NCBI GenBank assembly: GCA_949357655.1
Contig: CASHTG010000012.1
Coordinates: 1,984,001 to 2,048,000 of the forward strand
Length of the DNA: 64,000 nucleotides
DNA from: Parascedosporium putredinis
Taxonomy: Eukaryota; Ascomycota; Sordariomycetes; Microascales; Microascaceae
Reading direction: 5' to 3'
A program made the position numbers and the translations under genes. Below are positions 30,010 through 41,100 of the stretch, piece after piece. Under the pieces are notes generated by a model. That model did not search any database. It was not told where the DNA came from and saw only the letters and a program-made list of their open reading frames with translations. How positions within the stretch are numbered: the stretch's first letter is position 1; each line of letters begins with the position of its first letter.

Positions 30010-30648
30010 TGTAAACTTTTATCGTCTTCTCTGGAGGCGTATGAGGTGTATCTTTCGAGACACCCTCATCAAATGTGGGTTAAATTGCAAAGAATTACGG
30101 GCACCTCCTCTGACAGGTACGAGTCTTTCCGTTTGAGGTGTCGCCAAATTTTTGGTCGCGGTGGACGGGTAAATATCGGGCGGGACGCCAAATCTTAAAG
30201 GGACAAAGGAGCTCATTATTGGTCCACCATAATAGTGTGGTGGACCCACCTTTCTTGGCCCACCACTGCCCGTTCCTTCACGGCAGGAGCTACCCAGAGA
30301 ACAAAGCTCAGGACTCATGGCCACCATATAAACCATCAAACTGATACTTGATATTGGTGTCTCTTCTTGCATCTGGATAGCAAAAATACAAAGGGGAAAA
30401 GAAATAAAAGCAAAAGAAATCAGGGAGAAATTGGGAAAAGGCCACCTTGTACAAAATAAACCACCTCCCTCCTTTTCGTCCAACATTCCTCCTGAACCTA
30501 CCTCATATCGTTTTGAGTAAACCACCCAACCCACATTTGCTATTCTCAGCGCTTCAGCAATCAACCTTCTTCCAACCTCTCCTTTCCCAGCAGAGGCAAC
30601 CACGGGATCGGCCATCTATATCGGCCTACACTTGAAGAAAAGCAAAGG
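30010..30648. other. bidirectional promoter region (Rsm24 / ALG13)
   Basis: A 639-base gap between divergent starts, so it must hold both promoters. A-rich DNA lies at 30380-30430. No coding region or clear named site is visible. Confidence 0.55.
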
Positions 30649-31559
30649 ATGGATCCCCCACGGGAAACCCGCCCTCTGTCTCCTCCCTAGATCTACCCGT
30701 CCTCCCCGCCCCGGACAAGGACCGCTATTGCCTAGTCAGTGTCGGCGCGACAACCACTTTCCGGCCCCTCGTCGAAAAGGTCCTTGACCCCGCCTTCCTC
30801 TCGGCGCTCCTCCGGGCCCGCTACACCAGACTAACCATCCAGTGCGGGCCCGACGCCGAGCACTTCCAAAGGGCGACGGCGCAGTTCGCCCACCCCGTCC
30901 TTCGAATCGATGTCCTGGACTACGTGAACGACCTGACGCAGCTGATGCGCTTATGCCACGCCGCGGGTGGTCCTTCCCCTAGGGACGACGGGGTTCTCAT
31001 CAGCCACGCTGGTATGCCGTCACCTTTACCTGCCCGCCCCCTTCCCTCTTGTCTAGCCCCTGCGTGCTACCAATACTGACGTTAGCCCACAGGCACCGGA
31101 ACTGTCCTAGATGCAATGTTGACAAACATACCCATCGTGATTGTCCCCAACCCCACCTTACAGGATAATCACCAGGTCGAGCTTGCCGAGGAGCTAGAAA
31201 AGGCATCATACGCCATTCACGGCAGCCTGGAGTAACTAACCCCCCCCGGCCCTCTTCCCCTCTCCTCTCTTCCCCTCTCTACGCCAACGGAACCCTAACA
31301 GTCTCCCTAGCAACCTCCCCGCCGTCATACCAGCCGCCGCCGCCCTCCGCTCCAGCGCCCAGAAGCGTTTCCCTCCCACACCGTAAACGTCGACCCGTCC
31401 CAACAGGACGACCCGGCCAACTTTTGGGACTACGTGGACGTCGTGCTGCCCAAACCTCCGCGCGGCAGGGACGTAGCCGCTTCGAGCTCCGCAGGCCGCC
31501 TCGTGCCCTCGCTCGACGAGTCCGAGCGGGATACCTACGGGCGCCTGGTTGAGGGCTAG
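30649..31559 (+). CDS. ALG13: UDP-GlcNAc transferase catalytic subunit ALG13 (frame broken at two points)
   Basis: Catalytic subunit that, with membrane-bound Alg14, adds the second GlcNAc to dolichol-PP-GlcNAc on the cytosolic face of the ER in N-glycan assembly. Exon 1 is 30649-31011; intron 31012-31092 (GTATGC, ACTGAC, ACAG); exon 2 is 31093-31231; intron 31232-31301 (GTAACT, ACAG); exon 3 is 31302-31559. Family motifs: YCLVSVGATTTFRPLVEKVL; ISHAGTGTVLDAML, joined exactly across intron 1; and VPNPTLQDNHQVELAEELE. Without a correction at CCCCC (30655-30659), the ATG frame stops after 13 codons. A second base is missing at about 31375 (CCC), after which the frame continues through NFWDYVDVVLPKPPRG to TAG. 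The corrected length is 253 aa, somewhat longer than typical ALG13, because of the tail. Confidence 0.9.
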
Positions 31560-32385
31560 AGGCCCCTGGCTCTTCGGCCCACGTCCCGCCCTACCCCACA
31601 GAATCCCGAGCCCTGGGGCATATCTGCCCACACGGGCCACCCACCTATCGTACGGAGGCGGACGGATAAACGAACGACCCCTTACCAGTCGCCGATTTCG
31701 TAGGCCGATATCACGGCCGCGTACGGGCTTAGAGTCACGTCGACCGCTCCTCGTTCTAGGCTCTCCTCTGGAGCTGCTACTCCGCGGGACCGCAGCGCGA
31801 TTAACCATGAATAACATCCTATCGAGCCACTTCCTACTCATATCCCCCGCATAGCGCCCCATGGGGTACAGCTGAATCAAACATCAACCTAATTCTGACT
31901 ATGGGAGTTGCCCATGACGAGGCTTTCCAATGCTGTTGTTCACAAATAGCTGCCTATGCTAGCTTAATCCCTCCAGCGGTTTGGGGAAGAGGAGAGGTCC
32001 TTTGACATGGAGTATCATGAGTGGTGAAGTGGACTTGTCTCGGTGATCGCACGTTTCATCACCTCCTAAACGGGTAACTAGTATTTAAACTGCAAGATTT
32101 AGTTTTTACTTATGGGAGCGAAGGGTACTAGATTTAGTACACAGCTACGGAAACCTGCTCCATCAGTACTTCAACCGCCAAAGAAGCGCATATATTCCAA
32201 AAGAAATCGCACTCTAAAAGGCCCAGGTGCTATCCCACTCCCTACATCATCGTATAAGACCAACAAATAACCGCCATAAAAAAGCACGCCGCGCCCCCAT
32301 CCCATCCCGCTTTCCTCCCACATATTCAAAACCGCAGACATCCTCACTAATTCCGTGCGAGCCTTCCTCCTTGCCCTCGCCCTTC
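31560..32385. other. intergenic region between convergent genes
   Basis: Holds the 3' untranslated regions of ALG13 and AIP1. A long antisense open frame over ALG13 extends slightly into it but has no recognisable content. Nothing else seen. Confidence 0.6.
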
Positions 32386-34373
32386 CTACTGTAGCTTGAC
32401 GTTCCAAATTTTAACAGCCGCGTCACCTCCAGAACTGGCGAGTTTCCCCTCGATCCAGGCGAGGCCGTTGACACCGTCCTTGTGCGCGTTGCCGGCCTTG
32501 ACTCGGCTACCCGGCTTAGCCAAGCTCCACACGTGAATGTTGGTATCAAGCGCGCCGCTGGCCGCATGAGTGCCCTCGTCGTTCCAAGCAATGGTCGTGA
32601 CGCGCGCCGTGTGGGCAGACCACCTATCCGTAGCAACTTCCCAACTACCCGAGGTCTTGTACACGAAAATCTTTCCAATGGCGTTGCCGGCGGCGAGGTG
32701 GACGCCATCCTTGGAGAAGGCGAGGGTGGAGATTTGGGAGGTTGACTTGGTAAGGGCATGGATCTGATCGAGAGATCCATCAGACGATGCCTTGTAAACG
32801 AGAACGCGGTTTTCGTCGGCACCGACGGCGACGTACGAGCCGTGCGCCGCGACTGCGGTCGGGGCGTAGCCCAGAGCTACTTCCTTGACTAGTTTGCCAT
32901 CATCATAGGTGGCGATACCGGCGACCGTGGCGACGTATACACGCCCGTTTCCAGATGCCAGATCCTTGGGCTGGGCGGAAAGCTTTACGGCAGAACCGAT
33001 AAAAGTTTGGGAGGCTTCATCAATGGTCCTGAGGGTGTCATCCCAGCCGGCGCTGTAGGTACGGCCGGTACCGGGGGCGAACTTTACAACTTGGTTGGAG
33101 TGGGATTGTCCATCCACGGCGGTGCCCTCTCCAGACACAATGTCCCAATGAAGGGCGCGCCCGTCGAAGCTGCCGGTCCACAAGGTTCTCCCTTTGCCAT
33201 CGGAGCCGGCACCAAGCGCGGTCACGGCCTTGTTGTGTCCTTGGATGACCCTGCTCGGCTGATCACGCCCTTCGTGGAGATAGGTGAGGTCACCGTTCAA
33301 GTTCAAGCTGATAATGAGACCATCGGTCCGGCCGTGGGGATCACGACGCCAACTTGTTGGTCGGCAATGCTAACGGCGCCTTCGGGACCGAGCCTCCAGG
33401 ACTGGATCAGCCTTTGCGCTTCAACATCCCAAAGCTTGACCGTCTGGTCAGCGCTCGCGGTAACCAACTTCTTGCCGTCCTGGGACCACGAGACCGAAAA
33501 TATGCTCCCCGTGTGCTCTCCCTCGCCGATAGAGAACGTGACCTCGCCAGTCTTTCCGTCGTAGAATTGGATTTTCTTGTCAGCGCCCACAGTTACGAGC
33601 TGGCTGCCGTCGGGGAGAAGGCCGTCGCGAAGACGAAGGACTTGTGCGAACCGTCCACCTTGGAATTGAACTTGAAGGGCGCTCCGTGAAGGAAGCACAT
33701 GCTGCCGTCGTCCGACACGGTGGCGGCGCGAAGAGGCCGCTGCTGGCGGATAGCGACAGCGTTGACAACCTTGGAGTGGCCGGTGACTTCACCGACCGAG
33801 TTTCCACTGTCGGCCGTAATGCAGTGGCCAAAGCGCTCTCGGCCGTCGCCGACAGCAATGATCCTTTGCGAGTCGCCATCCCAGGCGACATCGTTGATGC
33901 GCCCAGAAATGATGTGGTACTCGCCTAAGTCAGGGATGCAGTCTGAAGTTAGCAAAGCTCGCTGAGGAAGAGCTAGTATTCCGTGTTAGCAGGACAAACG
34001 GCGTACGTACCCTTGGTGTTCACAGCTTCCACGGCATCCCACACGCGGACTGTCCCGGCCGCATCGCCGCTCGCGACGTAGAACCCGCTCGGCGAAAATC
34101 GAGCTACCGTGGCCTGGGAAGTGTGGCCAGTATACTGTTTGCAATCGGCGGGGTTGTCGATGGAGCGAAGAAAGACGGATTTGCCAGACTAAAACCGGGC
34201 CAGGGCGGAACGTTAGTCGTCTGGTGCTAGAGAGAGCACAAGAAGATGGAGTTCCAAGGAAAGACATACGGCATAAGCTATCCTCTCGCCCTTCTTGTCA
34301 CAGGACAGTTGCGTAGGCTGGCCGCGGGTGGTGGCGGAGCAGCCGCCAAAATGGCGTCGACTGTGAGAGACAT
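32386..34373 (-). CDS. AIP1: actin-interacting protein 1 (WD40 protein) (frame broken at three points)
   Basis: Two-propeller WD40 protein that promotes cofilin-driven actin filament disassembly at actin patches. ATG at 34373. Exon 1 is 34373-34270; intron 34269-34189 (GTATGT, TTAG); exon 2 is 34188-34011; intron 34010-33925 (GTACGT, GCTAAC, TTAG); exon 3 is 33924-32386. After three one-base additions the length is 607 aa, the family norm. The N-terminus is MSLTVDAILAAAP, then GQPTQLSCDKKGERIAYA. Repeat ends are clear: AAGTVRVWDAV, ASADQTVKLWDVE, SGALDTNIHVWSL and the C-terminal GGDAAVKIWNVK. The frame changes lie near 34336, 33613 (C4) and 33338 (C4). The last one restores DGLIISLNLNGDLTYL, a typical linker between the propellers. 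Confidence 0.93.
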
Positions 34374-35881
34374 GTTCCTGCAGGCGAGGAGGGGAAAGGG
34401 ATTGGTTCGACTCGAGGGAAGAAGAGGGAAAAAAACAAAAAGTAAAAGGGATGCCACGTGAAATAGATGAACGCAGAGATGTTGATATATGGGGAGGAAA
34501 TAGCGCTTGGCAATCAGAATTTGAACCAGCAAGGTCAGAATACGAGGGATTCAAGCGGGAGCTCGCGGGCAGATGAGCCGATCGAGGGGTACTGTCCAAG
34601 TCATCCCCTGCGCCTCCAGCTATATTCACCAAGTAGCGTAGGCAGTGACGTTGGGAACTGCCAAAAAGACAGCCTAGTGTAGGCACCTGCTTTGCTTTGC
34701 GGTCTCCACACCCAAAACCCCACACCTGGAGCTCGAGTCCTTGGTGGTGCGGGGCAGACCAGCCCAGTCTGAGCTCGCTGCAGTACCTGACTTCTCAAGT
34801 TCCGACCAGCCCAGGCAGATCTGAGACAACTGGCGGGGTTCGATCAATGGGCCGGTTCACTTTTAGGCGCGCTCGCTTCAATGCTCTAAACTGACTAATC
34901 AGCAGCACACGCTCTCACGACAAGACCGGGCTCGAGGCCTGCGATGGGTGAATGGGCGGAACGTGCACCAGTGAGGCTCAAGGTGAGGGAAAGGGGTAGG
35001 AAATATAGCCTGGGATACTTGGATTGAAACCCAAGGAACTGGGCGGAAAGCGGCGGAAAGCGACGAGGCGCAATGTGGGCATGGAGGTGAGGTTCAGGAT
35101 CACGCAAGTAAAGGTTATGTAGGCGAAAAACGTCCAAAGAATTGCATTCAAGATAATGGATCCTATTTCTTGCTTTGGGAAAACAAGGCTACAAACCCCC
35201 GCCTCCCGTTATAATAAAACGAAAACTAAAAAAAGGAAGAAAAAGAAACTTCAAGTCCCGAGGTATCTCATGTGTGCTGTTCAATGCGCCTTGGCTTCAC
35301 AAAAGAAGAGAGAAAGAATAGAAAGAGCAAGAGAAATGACAAACCAAGGCGAAAAAGGGCGCGGCGAAACAAAAAAAATAAAAAAATAAAAGGATTAAAA
35401 AGGAGAAGAGGAAGGAAAAAAGAGGCGGGAGGGGAAAACAAAAGGAAACAAAAAAAAAACAAGAGACTTGCCCAACTCCATCTTTCCGTCCATACCCCCG
35501 TCTTTCGTTGATCATATCAGCTGCACACTGCGCTTCGCAGGCGCCCATCGTAATCATACCCTGTTTGGACGCCGAAATATGGAACACCATACAAATAGAG
35601 GAATAGGCAGAGGGCGCGAGAAATGTCACGGTTTTGGTCGCCCAAGACGCCCAAAACGAAAAGGAACAAGACCGACCAGAGCTAGAGAAATAAAGCAAGA
35701 CAGAAACCAAAAAGACCAACACAACCAACGGTCCTTTAGCCGCCAAGACCAAAGGAGAGTTGACCGCAAAAAAACTTGGTAACGAAAGGTAGCAGAGAGA
35801 CGTCGAGAGGTGCCTGCCCTCTCTTTACCCCCATGAGCACCGAGTTTGGAACCGAGCAATGGGTAGCTTCTACCCAAGCGT
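34374..35881. other. 1.5-kb intergenic region
   Basis: Promoter side of AIP1 and 3' side of the zinc-cluster/acetyltransferase gene. A long purine-rich, A-dominated stretch lies at about 35216-35465. ORFs inside it are Lys/Arg or Phe/Leu low-complexity and not credible as genes. Confidence 0.6.
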
Positions 35882-38186
35882 CTAAGACGCTACGCCCTTG
35901 ATTACTTTGGCCGGGTTTCCGACAACTACTGTAAATGGCGGCACGTCCTATATTGCAGCAATACGGTTAACCTCACGTTCACGAGACTGTGCAGTGATGC
36001 AGCTACCCTCCAAACAAAACGGGAGAGGGATTGGGGGAGTGCTCTTACCCTAGTGACTATTGATCCAGCACCTACTGTGCTTCCCTTGCCGATCGTGCGG
36101 CCAGGGAGAATAATGGCGCCGCCTCCGATCCAGCAATCCGGCTCAATGGTGACGGGCTTGCCCAGCTGCGGTCCCTTGCTACCCATCCGCCTCTTAGGGT
36201 CGATAGGGAGTGAGGTTGTGTAGATGCTCACGTTGGGGCCGATATGGCAGTTGTCGCCAATCTTGACTTCGCACGTGTCCGTGATGGTGCAGTTCCGCCC
36301 AATCACCACGTTCTGTCCGATGCTGATGTTGTACCCATAATCGCAAACGAACGGCGCTTCGACGACGACACTTTCTCCTACCCGACCGACATTGGTGACC
36401 TGGGAGACGAGGCTTGGCGACACCTGGATCGGGTCGCGCGGGTGCAAGATTTCTCGGAATAGACGCGCGCGCTCGACCGGAGACACTCCGTTGTTGGGGT
36501 TCATCGAATTGTTGAACCTCCAGCACGCCGTGTTGCACCTCTCCCTTTCCAACACCAGCTCCTTGTCGAACGGGTAAAGTGTCGACCCGCCAGCATATCT
36601 TCCTTTTGAGTTCGTAGCCGACTCGTCGTAGGCGGAATTGCGTATGCGCCAATGCGAGCTGCGCCGCGACCTGCGCGCTCGAGGTAGCTGTCTGGTGCGT
36701 GATGGGGCTGTTGGTCCTTGTGGGATGGAGGATATTGATCTGCGGGAGAGTGGTCCCGTGATGCGGAGTGTCGGGTTCAGTTCTAGTCAGATCATGGAGC
36801 GGGGCACGCGCTGGTATTCCTTGGTTACTCGTTCCGAGAAGGGAGGCGCCGGCCCCGCATTGGCGCTAACGGGGTGGGGAAGACGCTCGCGCCGGGGGTA
36901 TACGAGGAGAGAGCAGACAGCTTATTATCCGGACTCGCAACAGATGCGCTAGGGATGGTTGATGCCGTGTGCCTATCATCGTCGGAGACCAAGGGTCGCC
37001 CCTGCGGAGGGTCGATCCTCAAAGGCTGGCCTCGGTACGACGAAATTGGGTCGCGCTTATGAGGCTGGGGAAGGGGCGGCGGCGGCTGCTGTTGCGAGGT
37101 CGCCGATGTCGGTGTGGCATACGGGTTTTGCTGCGACTGGGAGGACTGGGATGATTGTTGCTGCGAGGGTTGCTGCTGGGGCATGCCATATGCGCCGGGA
37201 GGGACGTAGCTTGGGTCCTTTGACTCCAAGGGGATCGCGGATGCCTTGTTATCAGGCTTCTGCCACACCGGTCCCCTCTGCGGCGGGTATCCGGCACAGA
37301 GGAATCCTCCTCGTAAACAGTTGATGCCTGTTAGACATGGAAAGAAACAGTGAGTTAGCACATAATGCTTTTGCTGGGGGTGGGGTGGGGGAAGCGTGCG
37401 CCCCAAACAGGCACACGTCGCGATACTTACACTCGGGCTTCTGTTCGTCGCACTTCTTCTTCCGCTTCCGGCAAGTCATGCAACCTGTCTTAGTCCTGTT
37501 GCTAAAATTGCGCTTCCTCTTCTTCGGATCCATCTGGATGACCGAGTCTTTCCGGCCGTCCGCGGTGTAAGGAGAGCCCGTATAGACAGAGATGGAACGG
37601 TCATCGGCATCGGGACTTGTGTTCGGATAGTCCATGTCCCTGCGGGCGGAATCGGAATGCCTGTCTTCGCTGGAGGGATGTGGTGGGGAGTCTGGCGGCG
37701 TTGGGATTGGTGGGAATGTGAGTGCTCGTAGCTAGACTGCTTATCGCGGCTCTGTTCCGTGTACCATCCTTCTCGTTCACGGTGGTCGTCGCCGTAACGG
37801 CGGTATTCCCTCTCGCGACTGTCATAGGGCCGTCGAGAGTCTATGAGCGGGGTTCGTGCGGGTTCGTCTCGGGGTGACCTCTCCTGAGCAGAGAGAGGCT
37901 GATCCCTCCGGAGCTCCTCGGCATCTGACCTCTTCCGTTTGTGAGAGTTTTCGGTTTCGGTATATGTCGGTTGTGAGTAAGGCGTAGGGCGCTCTTGGGC
38001 GGAGTTTGACCACGGTTCGCGACCACCATCGGTAGGCTTTGGGGGTTCTGGAAGTGTGGATGAGGAGGCGATAGATGGTTGCCCGTTCGGACGACCAGAA
38101 GAAGCAGGACGTGCTTCGTCAGCGACCTTGATCACCGGCTCCGTCGGTTTTTGGTCGGCCCCATTCAGGGCTGTAAAGCTTGACAT
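35882..38186 (-). CDS. Zn2Cys6 zinc-cluster protein fused to a hexapeptide-repeat (maltose/galactoside-type) acetyltransferase (frame broken at five points)
   Basis: ATG at 38186. Exon 1 is 38186-37431; intron 37430-37328 (GTAAGT, CTAACA near the acceptor); exon 2 is 37327-36049; intron 36048-35948 (GTAAGA, ATAG); exon 3 is 35947-35882. The N-terminal 230 residues are charged and Ser/Arg-rich. The zinc cluster is rebuilt across intron 1: GCMTCRKRKKKCDEQKPEC then INCLRGGFLC, with canonical C-x2-C-x6-C-x5-C-x2-C-x6-C spacing. A Gln/Pro-rich linker follows. Next is an acetyltransferase N-cap (KEDMLAG, YPFDKELVLERERCN), then left-handed beta-helix repeats (YNISIGQNVVIGRNCTITD, KIGDNCHIGPNVSIYT, CWIGGGAIILPG, IGKGSTVGAGSIVTR), ending VVVGNPAKVIKGVAS. 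The corrected length is about 701 aa. Each of the five frame changes (near 37638, 36855, 36802, 36634 and 36587) needs one added base. DNA binding plus acetyl transfer is inferred; the substrate is unknown. Confidence 0.87.
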
Positions 38187-41100
38187 GGTGAGCTTCGATG
38201 GCCAGCGGCGTGACCGAGGAAAATAAGATACGAGACCCCTCTGTCGATTCCGTCGTTCGTGGTGAAATCTAATATTCTGATAGCGGTCGTTCGCGAGCTG
38301 AGGGAGTGATTGCTGTCACTTTCGAAAATGAAGCGCGGCCGTGCCAAGGAGAGAGAAAAGAGGAACAAGGAGCGGAGAAAGGGGAATGAGCGATGCAAGG
38401 GGTTAGTTACTCTCCCAAGACGGAAAGTTTGATTGATGAATAGCAACGCGCGCTAGGATTTCTCGTGGGACCGAGAAACCAAGGTTAAAAGGAGAAGAGA
38501 AGAGGTAAGAGAACCAAGGTGGAGCAGGCGCGAAGGATGAGAAGGGCGATGTGAGGCGCGGCGGGGAGCGCAAGATTGTGGGCGGGCGGGCGGGCAGGAA
38601 CAGCTATAGCAAGCGGCGCTGTGTGAAATTAACGAGGCACAACCTTGTGCGTGTTGCGTGTTCGGAAAACAGGCGAATGGCGGTTTCGGCTCTAGTTGCT
38701 TGATGCGCTGCGCTGCTGCGGATGAGTGCGTGTGCAGACGACGCCCCTCTTCTCAAATCAAATTGGTCTGAAGCAGCGAGTACGTGGGCGGATAATCAGG
38801 GATTGCGAGATTTGAACCCAAGATCAACGACCAAAAGAAGAGAAAAAAAGGAAGAAAAACCCTGAGAAAAACTTGGGATGGATGAGACGCTCGGTTCCTT
38901 TCTTCTGCGCCTACGAGGTATCCCTTTTGCTTCGTTAGCTTGCGAAGCGCAGGCAGCCGATGGGGATGGAAGAGGACCAGTAAGATGCAAGGGCAAAGGG
39001 GCGAAGCTCACCCAAGTGGGGGAGGCAGTCGCGGCGTCTTTTAAAGGGCGACAATAATGGGGCAACCAGAGCAGTTCTAAGACGGGCGCGAGAAGCCAAA
39101 ATCCCGGGTCGACGCAATCAAAAGCAGACGATGAATGGATTCGAAAGCGGTCGCGAGAGGGTGAACTAGGTCAGGTTCCGAGCCGATTTGGGAAGCCTCC
39201 CGTCCGTCGACTTTCCCTTTTATCCCGCTTTCCGGTTCTACTGGCTGTTTGGTTCCGGTGGAGAGAGGAAGCCCTGCCGCGGAAGAATCAAGAGCCAGGC
39301 CGTCCAAGCCACTTGAGTTCTGGTGAAAGCTGATAGGGGAATCGTCTCCTAAGAAAAAAATATTAATCAAGGCTCCGGTAAAGCGCATCCACGCAAGGTG
39401 GGAATTGCGAGGTAGCCCAGCCTCTCAGCAACCGCCTCGCCGGGAAGAAGAAATTATTTCCACGCTTCCCTTAGGTCGTTCAACTTGACAGCGCGGGTTA
39501 CACTCTACCTTTTTGGTTTCTTCCCTCCTTCATCGGCAATTACAATCTGCGAGTGCGAGATGAACAAGGTCTGTTGGGACCTGAAATCACAGTGTTAAAA
39601 AGAGCGGGTGACGTGACACGAAGTGTCTCGTTTGCTTGAGTCGTTTTTTCCCTTGGTTTTCACACTGCTTTCTAGATCAGCTTGGGTGTGTCCGTGAGAT
39701 GCAGCTGAGAAAAACACCCAATGCGGATAAGCCAGAATCTGGAGATGGCTCGAGTTACCGCGCCCTGGGGCCGCTCTTTTCGGGATTGCCGACAAGTTCG
39801 AATTCCGAGCTGACTCTTTCGGAGCTGCCCTGCGGTTGAAAATTTGTCCTTCTTTTCTGTTGCTCTACGCTTTCCCGAGGTGGCGCTTGCCTTTCGTGAG
39901 CTTGGCGCGCGATTACGCTGCGCCTGTCAGACCCAGCGCGAGGTTTTGCTGAATCTCGCAGTCAGACAAACCCCGCGTGTGAGACGTGGAGCTGAGCACA
40001 ACTGTTGGAGGAGAAAGCAAAGTAGGAAGAAAATGAGTGGGTGCGATTCCTGTCGCAGTTCCAAGAGGACGGCGCGATGAACGGTGAGACGAGCGAAGTG
40101 TCGGTCGAAGAGGCGAGGATTCGCATCCAGTCGCTTTTTTTCCTGGTGAAGTTATTTGGTCTAGTTTCCTTCTTGAGCTTCCTTCGGCGATTCGGGGGCT
40201 GGTAGATAAAATCGTTGTTTTTGAGCCCGTCAGCCGTACGCTCCCATTCCCCAAGCCCTGATCAATCCGAGGAGGGTGAAAAAATGAGCGATTGGTCGAG
40301 ATGTCGGAAATCGACGACGGTAGGGTAGTGAGCCGGTGAGCTGAAGCGCGATTCGGGTGATAGGGAGAGGGAGAGGGCGGAGCCGGAGCGAGGTTGAGAG
40401 GAGGGATTGACAGAGGTTTTGTTGATGGCGCCTACCTACAGTGTCGAGGGAAAGGAAAGTGGACGTGGTCATACCTCCCAAGGGAAAAGAAGGGCTGATC
40501 ACAGACGAGGGGAGCCGAGGGTGAAAGGGGCGTGAGAATAGGGAATTAGAAGGGCCGGGATCCAAGTACCCCGTGAGGTACTCGCTCATTCGTTCGAAGG
40601 ACATTGAGCAACTGTCGTGCCGCCGCTTAAGTGAACCTCCGAAAGAGCAAACGAACAGACGAACAGAGCAGTTTACGAGAGGAAAGAAGGGCGGAAAGGG
40701 CAAGGGAAAGGGGTGGATTGGAGTGGGTGGGGTATTCTGGGTGGTATTCTGGGGGGCGTGGTCGCGGGGACTAACGTCGAACTATCATCCATTGATTCAT
40801 TGACCCATTGATGGGGATGGGGGCGTCTCGGATCTAGCTGGCGCGCGCAAAAGAAAACGAACGCGAGGCGAAGTGAGCCACTAGGGTACCGCTACTGTCG
40901 ATTCCCAAATGTGCTGTGCGGTCTTGGAAAGCGATAAAGCGACAGGGGTACAGGGGGTTGTGCAGGGGGTGTCTTTAGCCACTCTGCTGCTCAGGACCCA
41001 GCAGGACCGTCGAAAAACAACTGAAGCCTCCATATGTTCAGCCATTGAATTGAATGGATCCATTCCCTCGAGGAGAAGCACCATGATCCAATTTGCACTC

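Noticed and set aside
31236..31880. 214-codon minus-strand open frame over ALG13
   Set aside because: A shadow of the GC-rich ALG13 exon: Arg/Gly-rich and without a recognisable domain, while the plus strand has clear family motifs and splice sites.
35268..35752. Lys/Arg-rich and Phe/Leu-rich open frames
   Set aside because: They are low-complexity translations of an A-rich purine tract in non-coding DNA.
38808..38830. tRNA-like T-arm (GGTTCAAAT on the minus strand)
   Set aside because: The flanking bases do not pair as a T-stem and no anticodon arm or acceptor stem could be drawn; similar hits near 51120, 46600 and 12500 fail the same way.
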